Origin: Desulfovirgula sp.
GTDB lineage: Bacteria; Bacillota; Desulfotomaculia; Desulfotomaculales; Desulfocucumaceae
Direction of reading: 5' to 3'
Length of the DNA stretch: 55,423 bases
Assembly: GCA_020725625.1 (NCBI GenBank)
Contig: DYET01000026.1
Span: 1 to 55,423 of the forward strand
The notes under the pieces were generated by a model. That model ran no database searches. It was not told where the DNA came from and saw only the letters and a program-made list of their open reading frames with translations. The position numbers were made by a program, and so were the translations under genes. Position 1 is the stretch's first letter; each line of letters opens with the position of its first letter. Of this stretch, positions 17,468 through 25,436 are shown in pieces.

Positions 17468-17933
17468 CCTTGCCGTTTTTCAGTTTCCCGTTGACGGCGG
17501 ACATCAATTCGGCCTTGACCTTCTCTTCGCGGTCCAGCGGCATTACTTCGTCGACGGTTTTGCTGCGCAGAACCTTCAATACCGCATCCATGATCTGGGC
17601 GTTCTTTTCTTTTATTTCCCCGGCCAGCTTTTCATTCTTTTTAAACTCCAGCACCATCCGGACCCTGAGGTAGCGGCCTCCGCCGGCATCGGCCAGGTTG
17701 ACCACCCGTTCGCCGAGTTCCACCGTTTCGTACGAAAGCGGGGCGGGGGCCTTCAACTTGGGAACAACTCCCGGAATGCCCACAAAATAAAGCAAGGCTC
17801 CTATCACCAGTCCTGCAGCCGCTACGGTTCCGAAAAGGAACAACAGGACGGTCAAAACTCTCGATCTTTTCTTCACGACAACTTTTTCGGAGGTTTCCTT
17901 GTCGGCAAGATCCTTTTTTGTTCTAACTGCCAT
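17430..17933 (-). CDS. fliL: Flagellar basal body protein FliL
   Basis: FliL is a single-pass membrane protein that surrounds the stator and supports torque. The 167-aa protein has a short basic cytoplasmic tail, a transmembrane helix (about residues 29-58, LTVLLFLFGTVAAAGLVIG), and a periplasmic-side domain with RYLRVRMVLEFKKNEKLAGE and the C-terminal VERIYFTDFLIQ, typical of FliL. It is separated from flgE by a 13-bp perfect hairpin. Confidence 0.93.
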   Translation of the reverse strand: MAVRTKKDLADKETSEKVVVKKRSRVLTVLLFLFGTVAAAGLVIGALLYFVGIPGVVPKLKAPAPLSYETVELGERVVNLADAGGGRYLRVRMVLEFKKNEKLAGEIKEKNAQIMDAVLKVLRSKTVDEVMPLDREEKVKAELMSAVNGKLKNGKVERIYFTDFLIQ

Positions 17934-17959
17934 TTCACCCTTTCAGTCCTTTCAGCCCT

Positions 17960-17995
17960 AAATGGTTGCCCGACCTCCGGGCCGGGCAACCATTT
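17960..17995 (-). terminator. Long hairpin between flgE and fliL
   Basis: AAATGGTTGCCCG (17960-17972) pairs perfectly over 13 bases with CGGGCAACCATTT (17983-17995) across a 10-base loop. T residues follow on the plus strand (five) but hardly on the minus strand. It therefore looks more like an RNA-processing or partial attenuation site within the operon than a full terminator. Confidence 0.6.
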
Positions 17996-18005
17996 TTAGA
18001 TGTTC

Positions 18006-18782
18006 TTAGCGCTTGAGTTGAATCAGTTCCTCCAGAAGCGTGTCGGACACCGTAATGACCCTGGCACTGGCCTGGTAGCCGCGCTGGGTGGTGATTATGT
18101 TTGCGAACTCCTCGCTTAAGTCGGTGTTTGACATTTCGAGGTATCCCGACTCTATGGTCCCCGATCCGTCCTGGCCGGGCGTGTGGACTCCAGGAGGCCC
18201 GCTTACCAGGTCGTCGTGCTTGTACAGGCTGTTTCCGGCCTTTAGCAACCCCTCCGGGTTGTTAAAGGTGTATATCTCGATGTTGAGTGTAACGGGTGTA
18301 TTCGGGGCAGTGGTGGTATAGTAGGTGATCACCCCGCTCTTGTCGATACTGAGGCTGGCCACCTGACCGGTAAACTGCATGTCCCCGGCGTCGTTCTGCA
18401 GCCTCAGGCCTCCGGAGTTGACGATATAGTTGTCTACGTCGATGAAGAACGCCCCGTCCCGGGTGTAATACTCGTTGGTTCCGTCACTTACCTTGAAAAA
18501 CCCGCTTCCCTGGATGCTCAAATCCAGGATGCGGCCCGTCATCTGAAGGGGGCCCTGATCCATGTTGGTCCCGATGCTGCCCGTAGAAATCCCGGTGCCG
18601 GCCTGCATCGGGTTGCGCCCGGCACCGCCCCCCCTCAGAACCTGGTTAAGGCTGTCCTGGAAGTTGGCCCGCGCGGCCTTGAAACCGGTGGTGTTAACGT
18701 TTGAAATATTGTTGGACAAAATATCCATACGCAACTGGTGGTTGCGTATGCCTGACACGCCCGAGTAAAGAGATCTGATCAT
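18006..18782 (-). CDS. flgE: Flagellar hook protein, FlgE-like
   Basis: This 258-aa FlgE/F/G-family protein has the rod/hook N-terminal motif ILSNNISNVNTTGFKAARA (about residues 21-39), LSIQGSGFFKV and the C-terminal EMSNTDLSEEFANIITTQRGYQ. Its position after flgD and the flagellar operon protein, and before fliL, is that of the hook gene flgE. Its length is near the lower limit for a hook protein and close to FlgG, so this could be a second FlgG-like protein with the hook gene elsewhere. Confidence 0.8.
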   Translation of the reverse strand: MIRSLYSGVSGIRNHQLRMDILSNNISNVNTTGFKAARANFQDSLNQVLRGGGAGRNPMQAGTGISTGSIGTNMDQGPLQMTGRILDLSIQGSGFFKVSDGTNEYYTRDGAFFIDVDNYIVNSGGLRLQNDAGDMQFTGQVASLSIDKSGVITYYTTTAPNTPVTLNIEIYTFNNPEGLLKAGNSLYKHDDLVSGPPGVHTPGQDGSGTIESGYLEMSNTDLSEEFANIITTQRGYQASARVITVSDTLLEELIQLKR

Positions 18783-18863
18783 TTTTCAAACCTCCCAGTC
18801 TTGATACTTTAACATGCCGCCTCGGTCGTTCAGCGGCATCACAGCCTCCTTTCGGGCCGGCTG

Positions 18864-19310
18864 TTACCTGATAATCACCGCGCTGTCAATGTTGGTGAAG
18901 ACGTGGTCCTGCATGTCCTTTCCTTCCAAGGCGGTGATGATCATAAGGTTTTTCACGCTGGCCACCAGGGCCAAGTCCCCGTATATGACCAGGGACTCCC
19001 TGGAACCTTTGCCGGCGGCCTTCTGCACCGCTCCCTCAATCTTCCGCATGTCTTCCCGGTTGAGGATAACGTTTCTTTCCATCAGCCTGCGCTCGGCGTG
19101 GGCCGACAGTTTTAGCCGCCCCGCCCGCTCCAGCTCGGCCGCCAGTATGCCCTCGAAGGAAACTGCCGGAACCGGCTGCTGCCAGGGTTTTTCCGGCTTT
19201 TTCCCCCCCGCCGGTGCAACGTTTTTCCCCCGGGTCACCCCGGTTGCGGGCCGCTGAATGGCTGCCGGGCCGCTACCCGGTTCCCCCTGGATCACCTTCA
19301 CCGTTTTCAA
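18864..19310 (-). CDS. Flagellar operon protein (TIGR02530 type)
   Basis: This 148-aa protein matches the small flagellar operon protein family found between flgD and flgE in Bacillus and clostridia. Its conserved half is FEGILAAELERAGRLKLSAH then AERRLMERNV (about residues 50-80) and GDLALVASVKNLMIITA. The role is not firmly established; it has been suggested to help hook assembly. The N-terminal ~45 residues are low-complexity (glycine, proline). TTG 19310 overlaps flgD by 38 bases; GTG 19295 is an alternative. Confidence 0.8.
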   Translation of the reverse strand: MKTVKVIQGEPGSGPAAIQRPATGVTRGKNVAPAGGKKPEKPWQQPVPAVSFEGILAAELERAGRLKLSAHAERRLMERNVILNREDMRKIEGAVQKAAGKGSRESLVIYGDLALVASVKNLMIITALEGKDMQDHVFTNIDSAVIIR

Positions 19311-19971
19311 CCCCCGATGTGTCCGTTGTTGTGGTACTGCCGGCTGTTGGGGTACTTCCGGCTGCCTGCACGGGAATTTCCTCCCCCGGGCCGGCGTTTA
19401 TCTCGGTAATACCGGTGATGTCATAGGCGGCTCCGCCCACGTAAACCCGTATCGACCCCTGATCCAATCCCACCTTTTCCACTACGCCCCTGATCACGTC
19501 CTGCCCCTCGACGATCGTTACCTCCCTGCCGATCAGGAGCGCCGACTGGACAAGATCTTTTCCGGTGGCCGGCCCCTGGGCCGGGTCCCGGTACAGTACC
19601 TGGGTGACGTCGGTCAGCTTGTAATCCTTCCCATCGACGAACACGGCCACCTTTCCTTCAACGATGCCGGCCCTTTCCACCCTGCCGCTGACCGGATCCT
19701 TCCCCGGGGGATGCACCGTGACCGGCCTGTCGATCATGGCCATGGCCTGGCCGTATTGAACCGTCTTGTCCAGGGAAACCAGCGTCTCCAGTGAGCTGAA
19801 CTGGGCCATGGTGGAGATAAACTCTTCATTGCCCTGCGGGTCCAGCGGGTTCTGGTTTTTCAGCTGGCTGACCAGCAGTTTCAGGAAATCTTCCTTGTCC
19901 AGCACCTTTTTAGCCGTCCTGGGCTGCTTGCCGGGAAGGCCCAGACTGGGCGAGACCGAGTTTGTCTCCAT
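19273..19971 (-). CDS. flgD: Flagellar hook capping protein FlgD, with internal duplication
   Basis: FlgD caps the growing hook and is discarded when it is finished. The 232-aa protein has the conserved N-terminal region KEDFLKLLVSQLKNQNPLDP (about residues 26-45) and QFSSLETLVSLD. A beta-rich module follows at about 79-127 (MIDRPVTVHPPG ... DYKLTDVTQVLY). It is repeated at about 147-192 (LIGREVTIVEGQ ... AYDITGITEINA). A short Gly/Thr-rich tail follows. One copy of this module is usual in the short Bacillus-type FlgD, so the second copy is notable. Confidence 0.92.
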   Translation of the reverse strand: METNSVSPSLGLPGKQPRTAKKVLDKEDFLKLLVSQLKNQNPLDPQGNEEFISTMAQFSSLETLVSLDKTVQYGQAMAMIDRPVTVHPPGKDPVSGRVERAGIVEGKVAVFVDGKDYKLTDVTQVLYRDPAQGPATGKDLVQSALLIGREVTIVEGQDVIRGVVEKVGLDQGSIRVYVGGAAYDITGITEINAGPGEEIPVQAAGSTPTAGSTTTTDTSGVENGEGDPGGTG

Positions 19972-19983
19972 TTGTTCACCCCC

Positions 19984-21747
19984 TCAAATCAACAGGTCCA
20001 GGCACTTTTGATTTTCCCCGGAATAAACCGTTGCGGGCTCACCGGGATAGTCTCCGGCAGCGCTTCCGACGACAGGTTCACTGATCCCGTACCCCGGTTT
20101 CCAGAAGCCGGCCCGCCCGTTGCCCTGATCTTCCTGCCCTACAAAGGCGGCCGCCTCGCCGAGGTTGATATTGTGCTGGGCCAGCGCCTCTCTCAGCTGG
20201 GGCAGCGAACCCTCTACGGCTTCCTTGACCGCCCCGCTGGAGGTGAAGAAGTGGACGGCAAGCTCCCCTTTGGCATAGGAAAGTCTTATTTTTATCTCAC
20301 CCACCCATTCCGGTTCCAGCTTGATGCTGATCACCGTCACCCGGCCCTGATCGTTATTCATGCTCCTCAGCGACCTGATTACGTGGTGCAATGCCACCTC
20401 CGGGAGTTTGACTGATGTAATGCCGGCCTCCGGATCGGGCGGATTGCCCGGCATCCCGTGCTGAACGCCCCTGTCCGCCCGGAACGGGATTTCAAAACGG
20501 CCGGCCTGGTCCACGCTCGTTTCCTGCCCGTTTCCGTCCGGTTCGCCGGCGGCACCCCGCAAATCAGGCCCGCCGGCCGGGGAAGCGCCTGCCATTACGG
20601 GCTTAACGCCATTTCCACCGTCGCCTTTGCCGGCGACCGGGTGTCGCACTGCCGGTTCACCGGCGTCCGGTTCCAAGGGAACGGATACTGCATCCGGTTC
20701 CAAGGGAACGGATACTGCATCCGGCTTCAAGGGAACGGATACTGCATCCGGCTTCAAGGGAACGGATACTGCGTCCGGTTTCAAGAGTATGGACAGGGCA
20801 TCCGGGTTTTTGCCCTGGGGAGCCGGTAACACGCCGCCCCCTGCCCGCAACGCCGGCGCGTTTGCGCCGCCCGGCTGAACCGCGGCCTCCGCCGGTGGTT
20901 TTTCTCCGGCCATGGAAAGCCGGGCCTGGCCGGCGGCCGGCCTGGGCCGGAATCCGTAGTCCCGGAACTTCACCTGCAGGTCCTCCTGTCCGCCGTGTCC
21001 CGCCCGGTCCCCGCTTGCCGGCAAGCCGGCGGCCTTCGCCCCTTCCGGCACCTGCCGGTTCAAGGGGCCGCCCGGAAAATCCCCTGGGCCCTCCGGGTCC
21101 GCATCAGCTTTTACGGCGCAGCTGAACCGCACGAGGTCGCCCGCAAAACCGCCACGGGCTGTCGGGGCAACCATCACCTCACCCTCGGCTTCAGGACCGA
21201 CCGGCGGTCCGGTTTCAGCGGCCACTCCGGAGGGACTTCCTGCCTCCCCCATGGGGGCGTTGCCGGTCCTCCCGGCAGCCTCCGGGCCGCTTTCCCTTCC
21301 GTCCGCCAAGACCATGACCGGTTCTGGGTCCGCCGGGGTTTTTCCGGCAGCGGCCGTCTGCTGAAACCGATCCGGATCCGCCTGGATTTCCGGACAACAA
21401 ATCGCCGGCAGGGGCAAGGGGTTTGATACCGCATCCCTTGCCGTCAGCGGGCCATGCAGGCAGTCGGCAGCGGCGATCTCCCCTCCGGGCCCGGTCCCGT
21501 ACCGGCCGCCGGCATCCGCATCCTGGTTTTCCACCTGCCACGTCCCCTCCATAACAGGCTGTTCACCTAAATGCCGGCCCTGGGGCGGCAGTGAGGTTAT
21601 ATTCTGCTGCGTCATGGCGGCCACCAGGGCCAGGAGGAAATCTCCCGAACCGGCGGACGGAGCCGTGCCGGCGTCTTCCCGGGAAATCTGCAGCAGTGCT
21701 GTCACTCCGGGTTTTTCCAAGTATAATGCTGCGGCTTCGGCTCTCAA
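19984..21747 (-). CDS. fliK: Flagellar hook-length control protein FliK
   Basis: FliK measures the hook and triggers the FlhB specificity switch. The 587-aa protein is mostly low-complexity Pro/Gly/Ala sequence. Its conserved C-terminal hook-length domain is at about residues 465-550 (RVTVISIKLEPEWVGEIKIR, then HNINLGEAAAFV). Residues around 315-360 are a tandem 9-aa repeat (KPDAVSVPL). Its place just upstream of flgD in transcription is the conserved one. The variable central length is expected, because the repeat number could tune the ruler. Confidence 0.92.
   Translation of the reverse strand: MRAEAAALYLEKPGVTALLQISREDAGTAPSAGSGDFLLALVAAMTQQNITSLPPQGRHLGEQPVMEGTWQVENQDADAGGRYGTGPGGEIAAADCLHGPLTARDAVSNPLPLPAICCPEIQADPDRFQQTAAAGKTPADPEPVMVLADGRESGPEAAGRTGNAPMGEAGSPSGVAAETGPPVGPEAEGEVMVAPTARGGFAGDLVRFSCAVKADADPEGPGDFPGGPLNRQVPEGAKAAGLPASGDRAGHGGQEDLQVKFRDYGFRPRPAAGQARLSMAGEKPPAEAAVQPGGANAPALRAGGGVLPAPQGKNPDALSILLKPDAVSVPLKPDAVSVPLKPDAVSVPLEPDAVSVPLEPDAGEPAVRHPVAGKGDGGNGVKPVMAGASPAGGPDLRGAAGEPDGNGQETSVDQAGRFEIPFRADRGVQHGMPGNPPDPEAGITSVKLPEVALHHVIRSLRSMNNDQGRVTVISIKLEPEWVGEIKIRLSYAKGELAVHFFTSSGAVKEAVEGSLPQLREALAQHNINLGEAAAFVGQEDQGNGRAGFWKPGYGISEPVVGSAAGDYPGEPATVYSGENQKCLDLLI
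20667..20801 (-). repeat. 27-bp tandem repeat within fliK
   Basis: Five consecutive 27-base units start at 20667, 20694, 20721, 20748 and 20775. The first four are nearly identical and the fifth is degenerate. Each encodes KPDAVSVPL or a close variant (EPDAVSVPL), preserving frame. Confidence 0.95.
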
Positions 21748-21767
21748 TTAAACACCTCCTTCCATAT

Positions 21768-22256
21768 TTAATTTTCATGAGTAATCCCCTCAGAACCCGG
21801 CCATAAATCACCCCCCCGGGAGCGGTGGTTGATCGCGGTGCACTGGTCGTCGATGGTCTTGATCTCCCACCGGTTGTGTTCATCCATATTTTTGAGGTAA
21901 AGTTTTTCCTTGAGCTTTTCCAGAACCAGCTTGTCCTTGCGGGCCTCGACCACCGCCCGCCTCCTCTCTTCCAGTTCCCCCAGGGTGCTTTCGACGGCCT
22001 TCTCCTGCCTGTCCCTGGACGCCGCCAGGTAATCGATGTACAGGGACCTGGCCAGGCACTCATCGGCCGTGGCCCTTTCCAGACCGGCCTCCCAGGCGTT
22101 TTTCAGTTTTATGTTAATGTTTTCCAAAACGTCCAGCCGGTCCTGGTATTCCTTCTGGGTCCGGGCCTGATTCATAACGGCCCTTTCTTCCCGATCCGAC
22201 CTGTACTTAAGCAGTGGTTCTAGTCTGAAGGAAAACTTCTTCAAAGGTTTTCGCAC
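21768..22256 (-). CDS. fliJ: Flagellar export chaperone FliJ
   Basis: FliJ is a coiled-coil stalk protein that couples the FliI ATPase ring to FlhA and escorts chaperones. The 162-aa protein starts MRKPLKKFSFRLEPLLKYRS, a typical FliJ N terminus. It is almost wholly charged alpha-helical coiled coil (for example GELEERRRAVVEARKDKLVL). It starts at GTG 22256 with only a weak ribosome site, and lies between fliI and fliK as expected. Confidence 0.88.
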   Translation of the reverse strand: MRKPLKKFSFRLEPLLKYRSDREERAVMNQARTQKEYQDRLDVLENINIKLKNAWEAGLERATADECLARSLYIDYLAASRDRQEKAVESTLGELEERRRAVVEARKDKLVLEKLKEKLYLKNMDEHNRWEIKTIDDQCTAINHRSRGGDLWPGSEGITHEN

Positions 22257-22346
22257 CGCCCCGCCGCCCAGACACTTTTACCATATTTTCTCATTATAAT
22301 GACAATCTTGGCAATAGTTTTTTGACAAAATTCATCATTTTTGGCC

Positions 22347-23684
22347 TTATTGGCTGCTGCCGCCGATGCTTTCCAGACGGGCCATGACATCCTCAAAGCA
22401 GAACCCCTGGTTCAAGTCCTGTCTAAGGAATTCCGTTATCGGCTGGTAACAGCTGATGGCCTCGTCTATGCCCGGATTGGTACCCTTCACATAGGCGCCT
22501 ATGTTGATCAGGTCCTCCGACTGCCTGTAAACGGCCATCCTTTCCCTCACCCACATGGCCTTTTGAAAATGGGTCTCGGTCACTAATTCCGGCATCAGCC
22601 GGCTGACGCTTTCCAGGACGTCTATGGCCGGGTAGTGCGCCCTGGAGGCCAGCGCCCTGGACAGTACGATATGGCCGTCCAGTATCCCCCTTACCGTGTC
22701 GACAATGGGGTCGTTCATATCGTCGGCCTCCGCCAGAACCGTGTAGAAAGCGGTGATCGATCCCTTCGGGCCCATCCCCGACCTTTCCAGAAGACGCGGC
22801 AGCAGGGCGAACACCGAAGGGGTGTAACCCCTGGTGGCCGGCGGCTCACCCACGGCCAGGCCGACCTCCCGCTGCGCCATGGCGAACCTGGTGATCGAGT
22901 CCATCATCAGCATCACGTCTTTGCCCTGGTTCCGGAAGTACTCGGCAATGGAACTGGCCACAAAGGCCCCCTTGAGCCTTACCAGGGCCGGCTGGTCGGA
23001 GGTGGCCACCACCACGACGGATTTGGACAGCCCTGCGGGGCCCAGGTCCCTTTCTATAAACTCCCTGACCTCTCGCCCCCGCTCCCCCACCAGGGCGATC
23101 ACGTTGACGTCGGCACTTCCGTAGCGGGCGATCATCGCCAGCAGCGTACTCTTACCCACCCCGCTGCCCGAAAATATTCCCAGCCGCTGGCCTTTACCGC
23201 AGGTGATCAGCCCGTCGATGGCCTTGATCCCGGTGGGCAGCACCTCGGTGATGCGGCAGCGGGCGAGCGGGCCGGGCGGTGCGTTGTTGACGGAAACCTC
23301 TTCACTCTCTTCCCATTGGGGCTCAGCCCCGTCAATGGGCGTTCCCAGCCCGTCTACAACCCTCCCCAGGAGGTGAGGCCCCACCCTTACGGTCAGTGAC
23401 TTTCCCCGGGGCACAACCCTGCAGCCGGGATGGATCCCCCTCAGTTCACCAAGTGGCATGACCAGGGTAGACTTGTCCCTGAAGCCCACCACCTCGGACC
23501 TTACCGGCATCGGCTCCCCGGGCACGATGATGTCGCAGACCTCCCCTATGCCGGCCGAAATGCCCTTTACTTCTACGGTCAGGCCGATTACCCTGGTAAC
23601 CTGCCCCTCGGGGAAGAACAGTTTTAGCCGCCTCACCCTGCGCTTCCACTTTTCCATGTCTATTTCCAAGGACCCGCTGCTCAC
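22347..23684 (-). CDS. fliI: Flagellum-specific ATPase FliI
   Basis: FliI is the F1-beta-like ATPase of the flagellar export apparatus. The 445-aa protein has Walker A GSGVGKST (in GIFSGSGVGKSTLLAMIA, about residues 170-187), the ALVGERGREVREFIERDL segment, Walker B VMLMMDSITRFA, and the VGEPPATRGYTPSVF signature. It is followed by a 90-base AT-rich gap and then fliJ. It overlaps fliH by 4 bases. Confidence 0.96.
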   Translation of the reverse strand: MSSGSLEIDMEKWKRRVRRLKLFFPEGQVTRVIGLTVEVKGISAGIGEVCDIIVPGEPMPVRSEVVGFRDKSTLVMPLGELRGIHPGCRVVPRGKSLTVRVGPHLLGRVVDGLGTPIDGAEPQWEESEEVSVNNAPPGPLARCRITEVLPTGIKAIDGLITCGKGQRLGIFSGSGVGKSTLLAMIARYGSADVNVIALVGERGREVREFIERDLGPAGLSKSVVVVATSDQPALVRLKGAFVASSIAEYFRNQGKDVMLMMDSITRFAMAQREVGLAVGEPPATRGYTPSVFALLPRLLERSGMGPKGSITAFYTVLAEADDMNDPIVDTVRGILDGHIVLSRALASRAHYPAIDVLESVSRLMPELVTETHFQKAMWVRERMAVYRQSEDLINIGAYVKGTNPGIDEAISCYQPITEFLRQDLNQGFCFEDVMARLESIGGSSQ

Positions 23685-24433
23685 CGCCCGATTTCCTCCA
23701 GGTTCTTCAAAAGGGCTTTCCAGCGTGCATCCAGAGTGGCGTCCACCCGTCCGAATTCGGTTTCCGCCACGCAGCCCCCGGGGCCTACATCATGGTCGGC
23801 AATTATGTGCAGTTCCCCCTTCGGTGAAAGGAGCTTGACCAGGTCTTCCCGCCTTTCCTCGTACAGGTGTGCCTCGCCGGGATTAACGAAAAGCACCACC
23901 TGGTCCCTTTCGTGCAGCATGTTTATTGCCTTCCTGGCGATATCCACAACCACTTGGGGGTGAAGGTCGAGCTTTACCGCCAGCACCTTTTCCGCTATTT
24001 CTATGGCCAGGTGGACAATTTCGGATTCCACCGCCTTTAGGGTCGACCTGCGGATTTCCTCGGCCTGTCTCAGCACCGACCTGGCCTGGTCCCGGATGGA
24101 GGCAGCCTCGGCCCCGGCCGCGTCCAGGACTTCCTTTTTTCCCGCCTCGAAGCCCTCTTCCCTGGCCTTCTCCTTGATCCTTCCGGCTTCTTTCAGGGCC
24201 TCCTGTATAATTCTCTCCTCCCGTTCACGGGCGGCCTCCAGGGCACCGCAAATTATCTCATGCGCCCTTGCCTCGGCCTCGTCCAGAATTTTCCCGGCAA
24301 TTACGGCGGGATCAACTTCCTTCCGGACGGCTTCCTCCGGCTTCGCCTCGCATATGAACCGGTGCCTCAGTTCCAGCACCCTGCGGCCGCCGGTACTCGC
24401 CGGGCCCTTTAGGATTTTACAGGATAATGGCAT
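23681..24433 (-). CDS. fliH: Flagellar assembly protein FliH
   Basis: FliH is the peripheral stalk-like regulator of FliI and binds FliN. From ATG 24433 it has 250 aa. The N-terminal half is a long glutamate/arginine coiled coil (AREREERIIQEALKEAGRI). A conserved VNPGEAHL and HIIADHDVGPGGCVAET C-terminal part resembles V/F-type E subunits. I prefer ATG 24433, with GGTGGAG upstream, over the longer ORF start at 24454, which lies deeper in fliG. The ATG overlaps the fliG end by 17 bases. Confidence 0.9.
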   Translation of the reverse strand: MPLSCKILKGPASTGGRRVLELRHRFICEAKPEEAVRKEVDPAVIAGKILDEAEARAHEIICGALEAAREREERIIQEALKEAGRIKEKAREEGFEAGKKEVLDAAGAEAASIRDQARSVLRQAEEIRRSTLKAVESEIVHLAIEIAEKVLAVKLDLHPQVVVDIARKAINMLHERDQVVLFVNPGEAHLYEERREDLVKLLSPKGELHIIADHDVGPGGCVAETEFGRVDATLDARWKALLKNLEEIGR

Positions 24434-25430
24434 CTTCTCCACCCCGGGCAACAATAATCTCGCCGGCCTCGTCCAGCCTCCTGATAATTTGGACTATCCT
24501 CTGCTGGGCCTCCTCGACGTCTCTCAGGCGTACAGGGCCCATGAACTGTATTTCCTCCCTGAGCATTTCACCCGCCCGCTTGGACATGTTCTTGTAAATC
24601 CTGGCCGCCACCTCCTCGTTGGAACCCCGCATGGCCTTGGCCAGGTCCTTCTGGTCGACCTCCCTGAGCACCCTCTGGATGGCCACGTCATGCAGCTTGA
24701 TGATGTCCTCGAACACGAACAGCAGCTTGCGGATCTCGTCGGCCAGTTCCGGGTCGTTGGTTTCTAGTTCTTCCAGAATGGTCTTTTCCGTGGAACGGTC
24801 CACCCTGTTTAGAATGTTGACCAGGGTCTTGATGCCTCCTGCATGCTGTTCATGGTGGGGAATAATCATCGACATCTTCTTTTCCAGCACCCCTTCGACC
24901 TCCTTGATTACCTCGGGCGAAATGCGGTCGATGATGGCCACCCTTCTGGCCACTTCGGCCTGAAGCTCCGGGGGCAGCGCCGCCAAGATCATAGAAGACT
25001 GTTCGGGGTGGAGGTAGGTCAGGATCAGGGCAATAGTCTGAGGGTGCTCGTCCCTGATAAAATTGAAAAGGTGCTTCGGATCGGTTTTTCTCAGGCTGCT
25101 GAAGGGGACGTTCTGAATGTTGACGGCCACCTTCTCCAGGATTTCTATGGCCTTCTGATGTCCCACGGCCCTTTCCAGGATTTCCTTGGCGTAGTCGAAG
25201 CCTCCCCGCATCAGGTACTCCCTGGCCTGCAGCAACTGCAAAAACTCATCCATCACGGCCTTCTGGACATCCCTGGGAATGTTTTCAAAAAGAGAAATTT
25301 CCCCTGTTATCCTCTCTATTTCATCATCGTTGAATTTTTTCCTGAGCACCTTTGCGGAGAGGTCCGCTCCCAGAGTGATTAGTATAATGGCGGCCTTCTG
25401 GAGTCCGGTGAGTTTAGCCGGTATGGCCAT
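24417..25430 (-). CDS. fliG: Flagellar motor switch protein FliG
   Basis: FliG links the MS ring to the C-ring and meets the MotA stator. The 337-aa protein has the N-terminal MS-ring binding domain, the EHPQTIALILTYL motif (about residues 127-139) and the C-terminal torque helix VFEDIIKLHDVAIQRVLREV, with the charged residues expected to face MotA. The length is standard. It follows fliF by 6 bases. Confidence 0.96.
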   Translation of the reverse strand: MAIPAKLTGLQKAAIILITLGADLSAKVLRKKFNDDEIERITGEISLFENIPRDVQKAVMDEFLQLLQAREYLMRGGFDYAKEILERAVGHQKAIEILEKVAVNIQNVPFSSLRKTDPKHLFNFIRDEHPQTIALILTYLHPEQSSMILAALPPELQAEVARRVAIIDRISPEVIKEVEGVLEKKMSMIIPHHEQHAGGIKTLVNILNRVDRSTEKTILEELETNDPELADEIRKLLFVFEDIIKLHDVAIQRVLREVDQKDLAKAMRGSNEEVAARIYKNMSKRAGEMLREEIQFMGPVRLRDVEEAQQRIVQIIRRLDEAGEIIVARGGEDAIIL

Positions 25431-25436
25431 AAAGCA

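Noticed and set aside
20667-20801. CRISPR-like repeat in fliK
   Set aside because: The 27-bp units are contiguous, in frame and encode a regular peptide. It is a coding tandem repeat.
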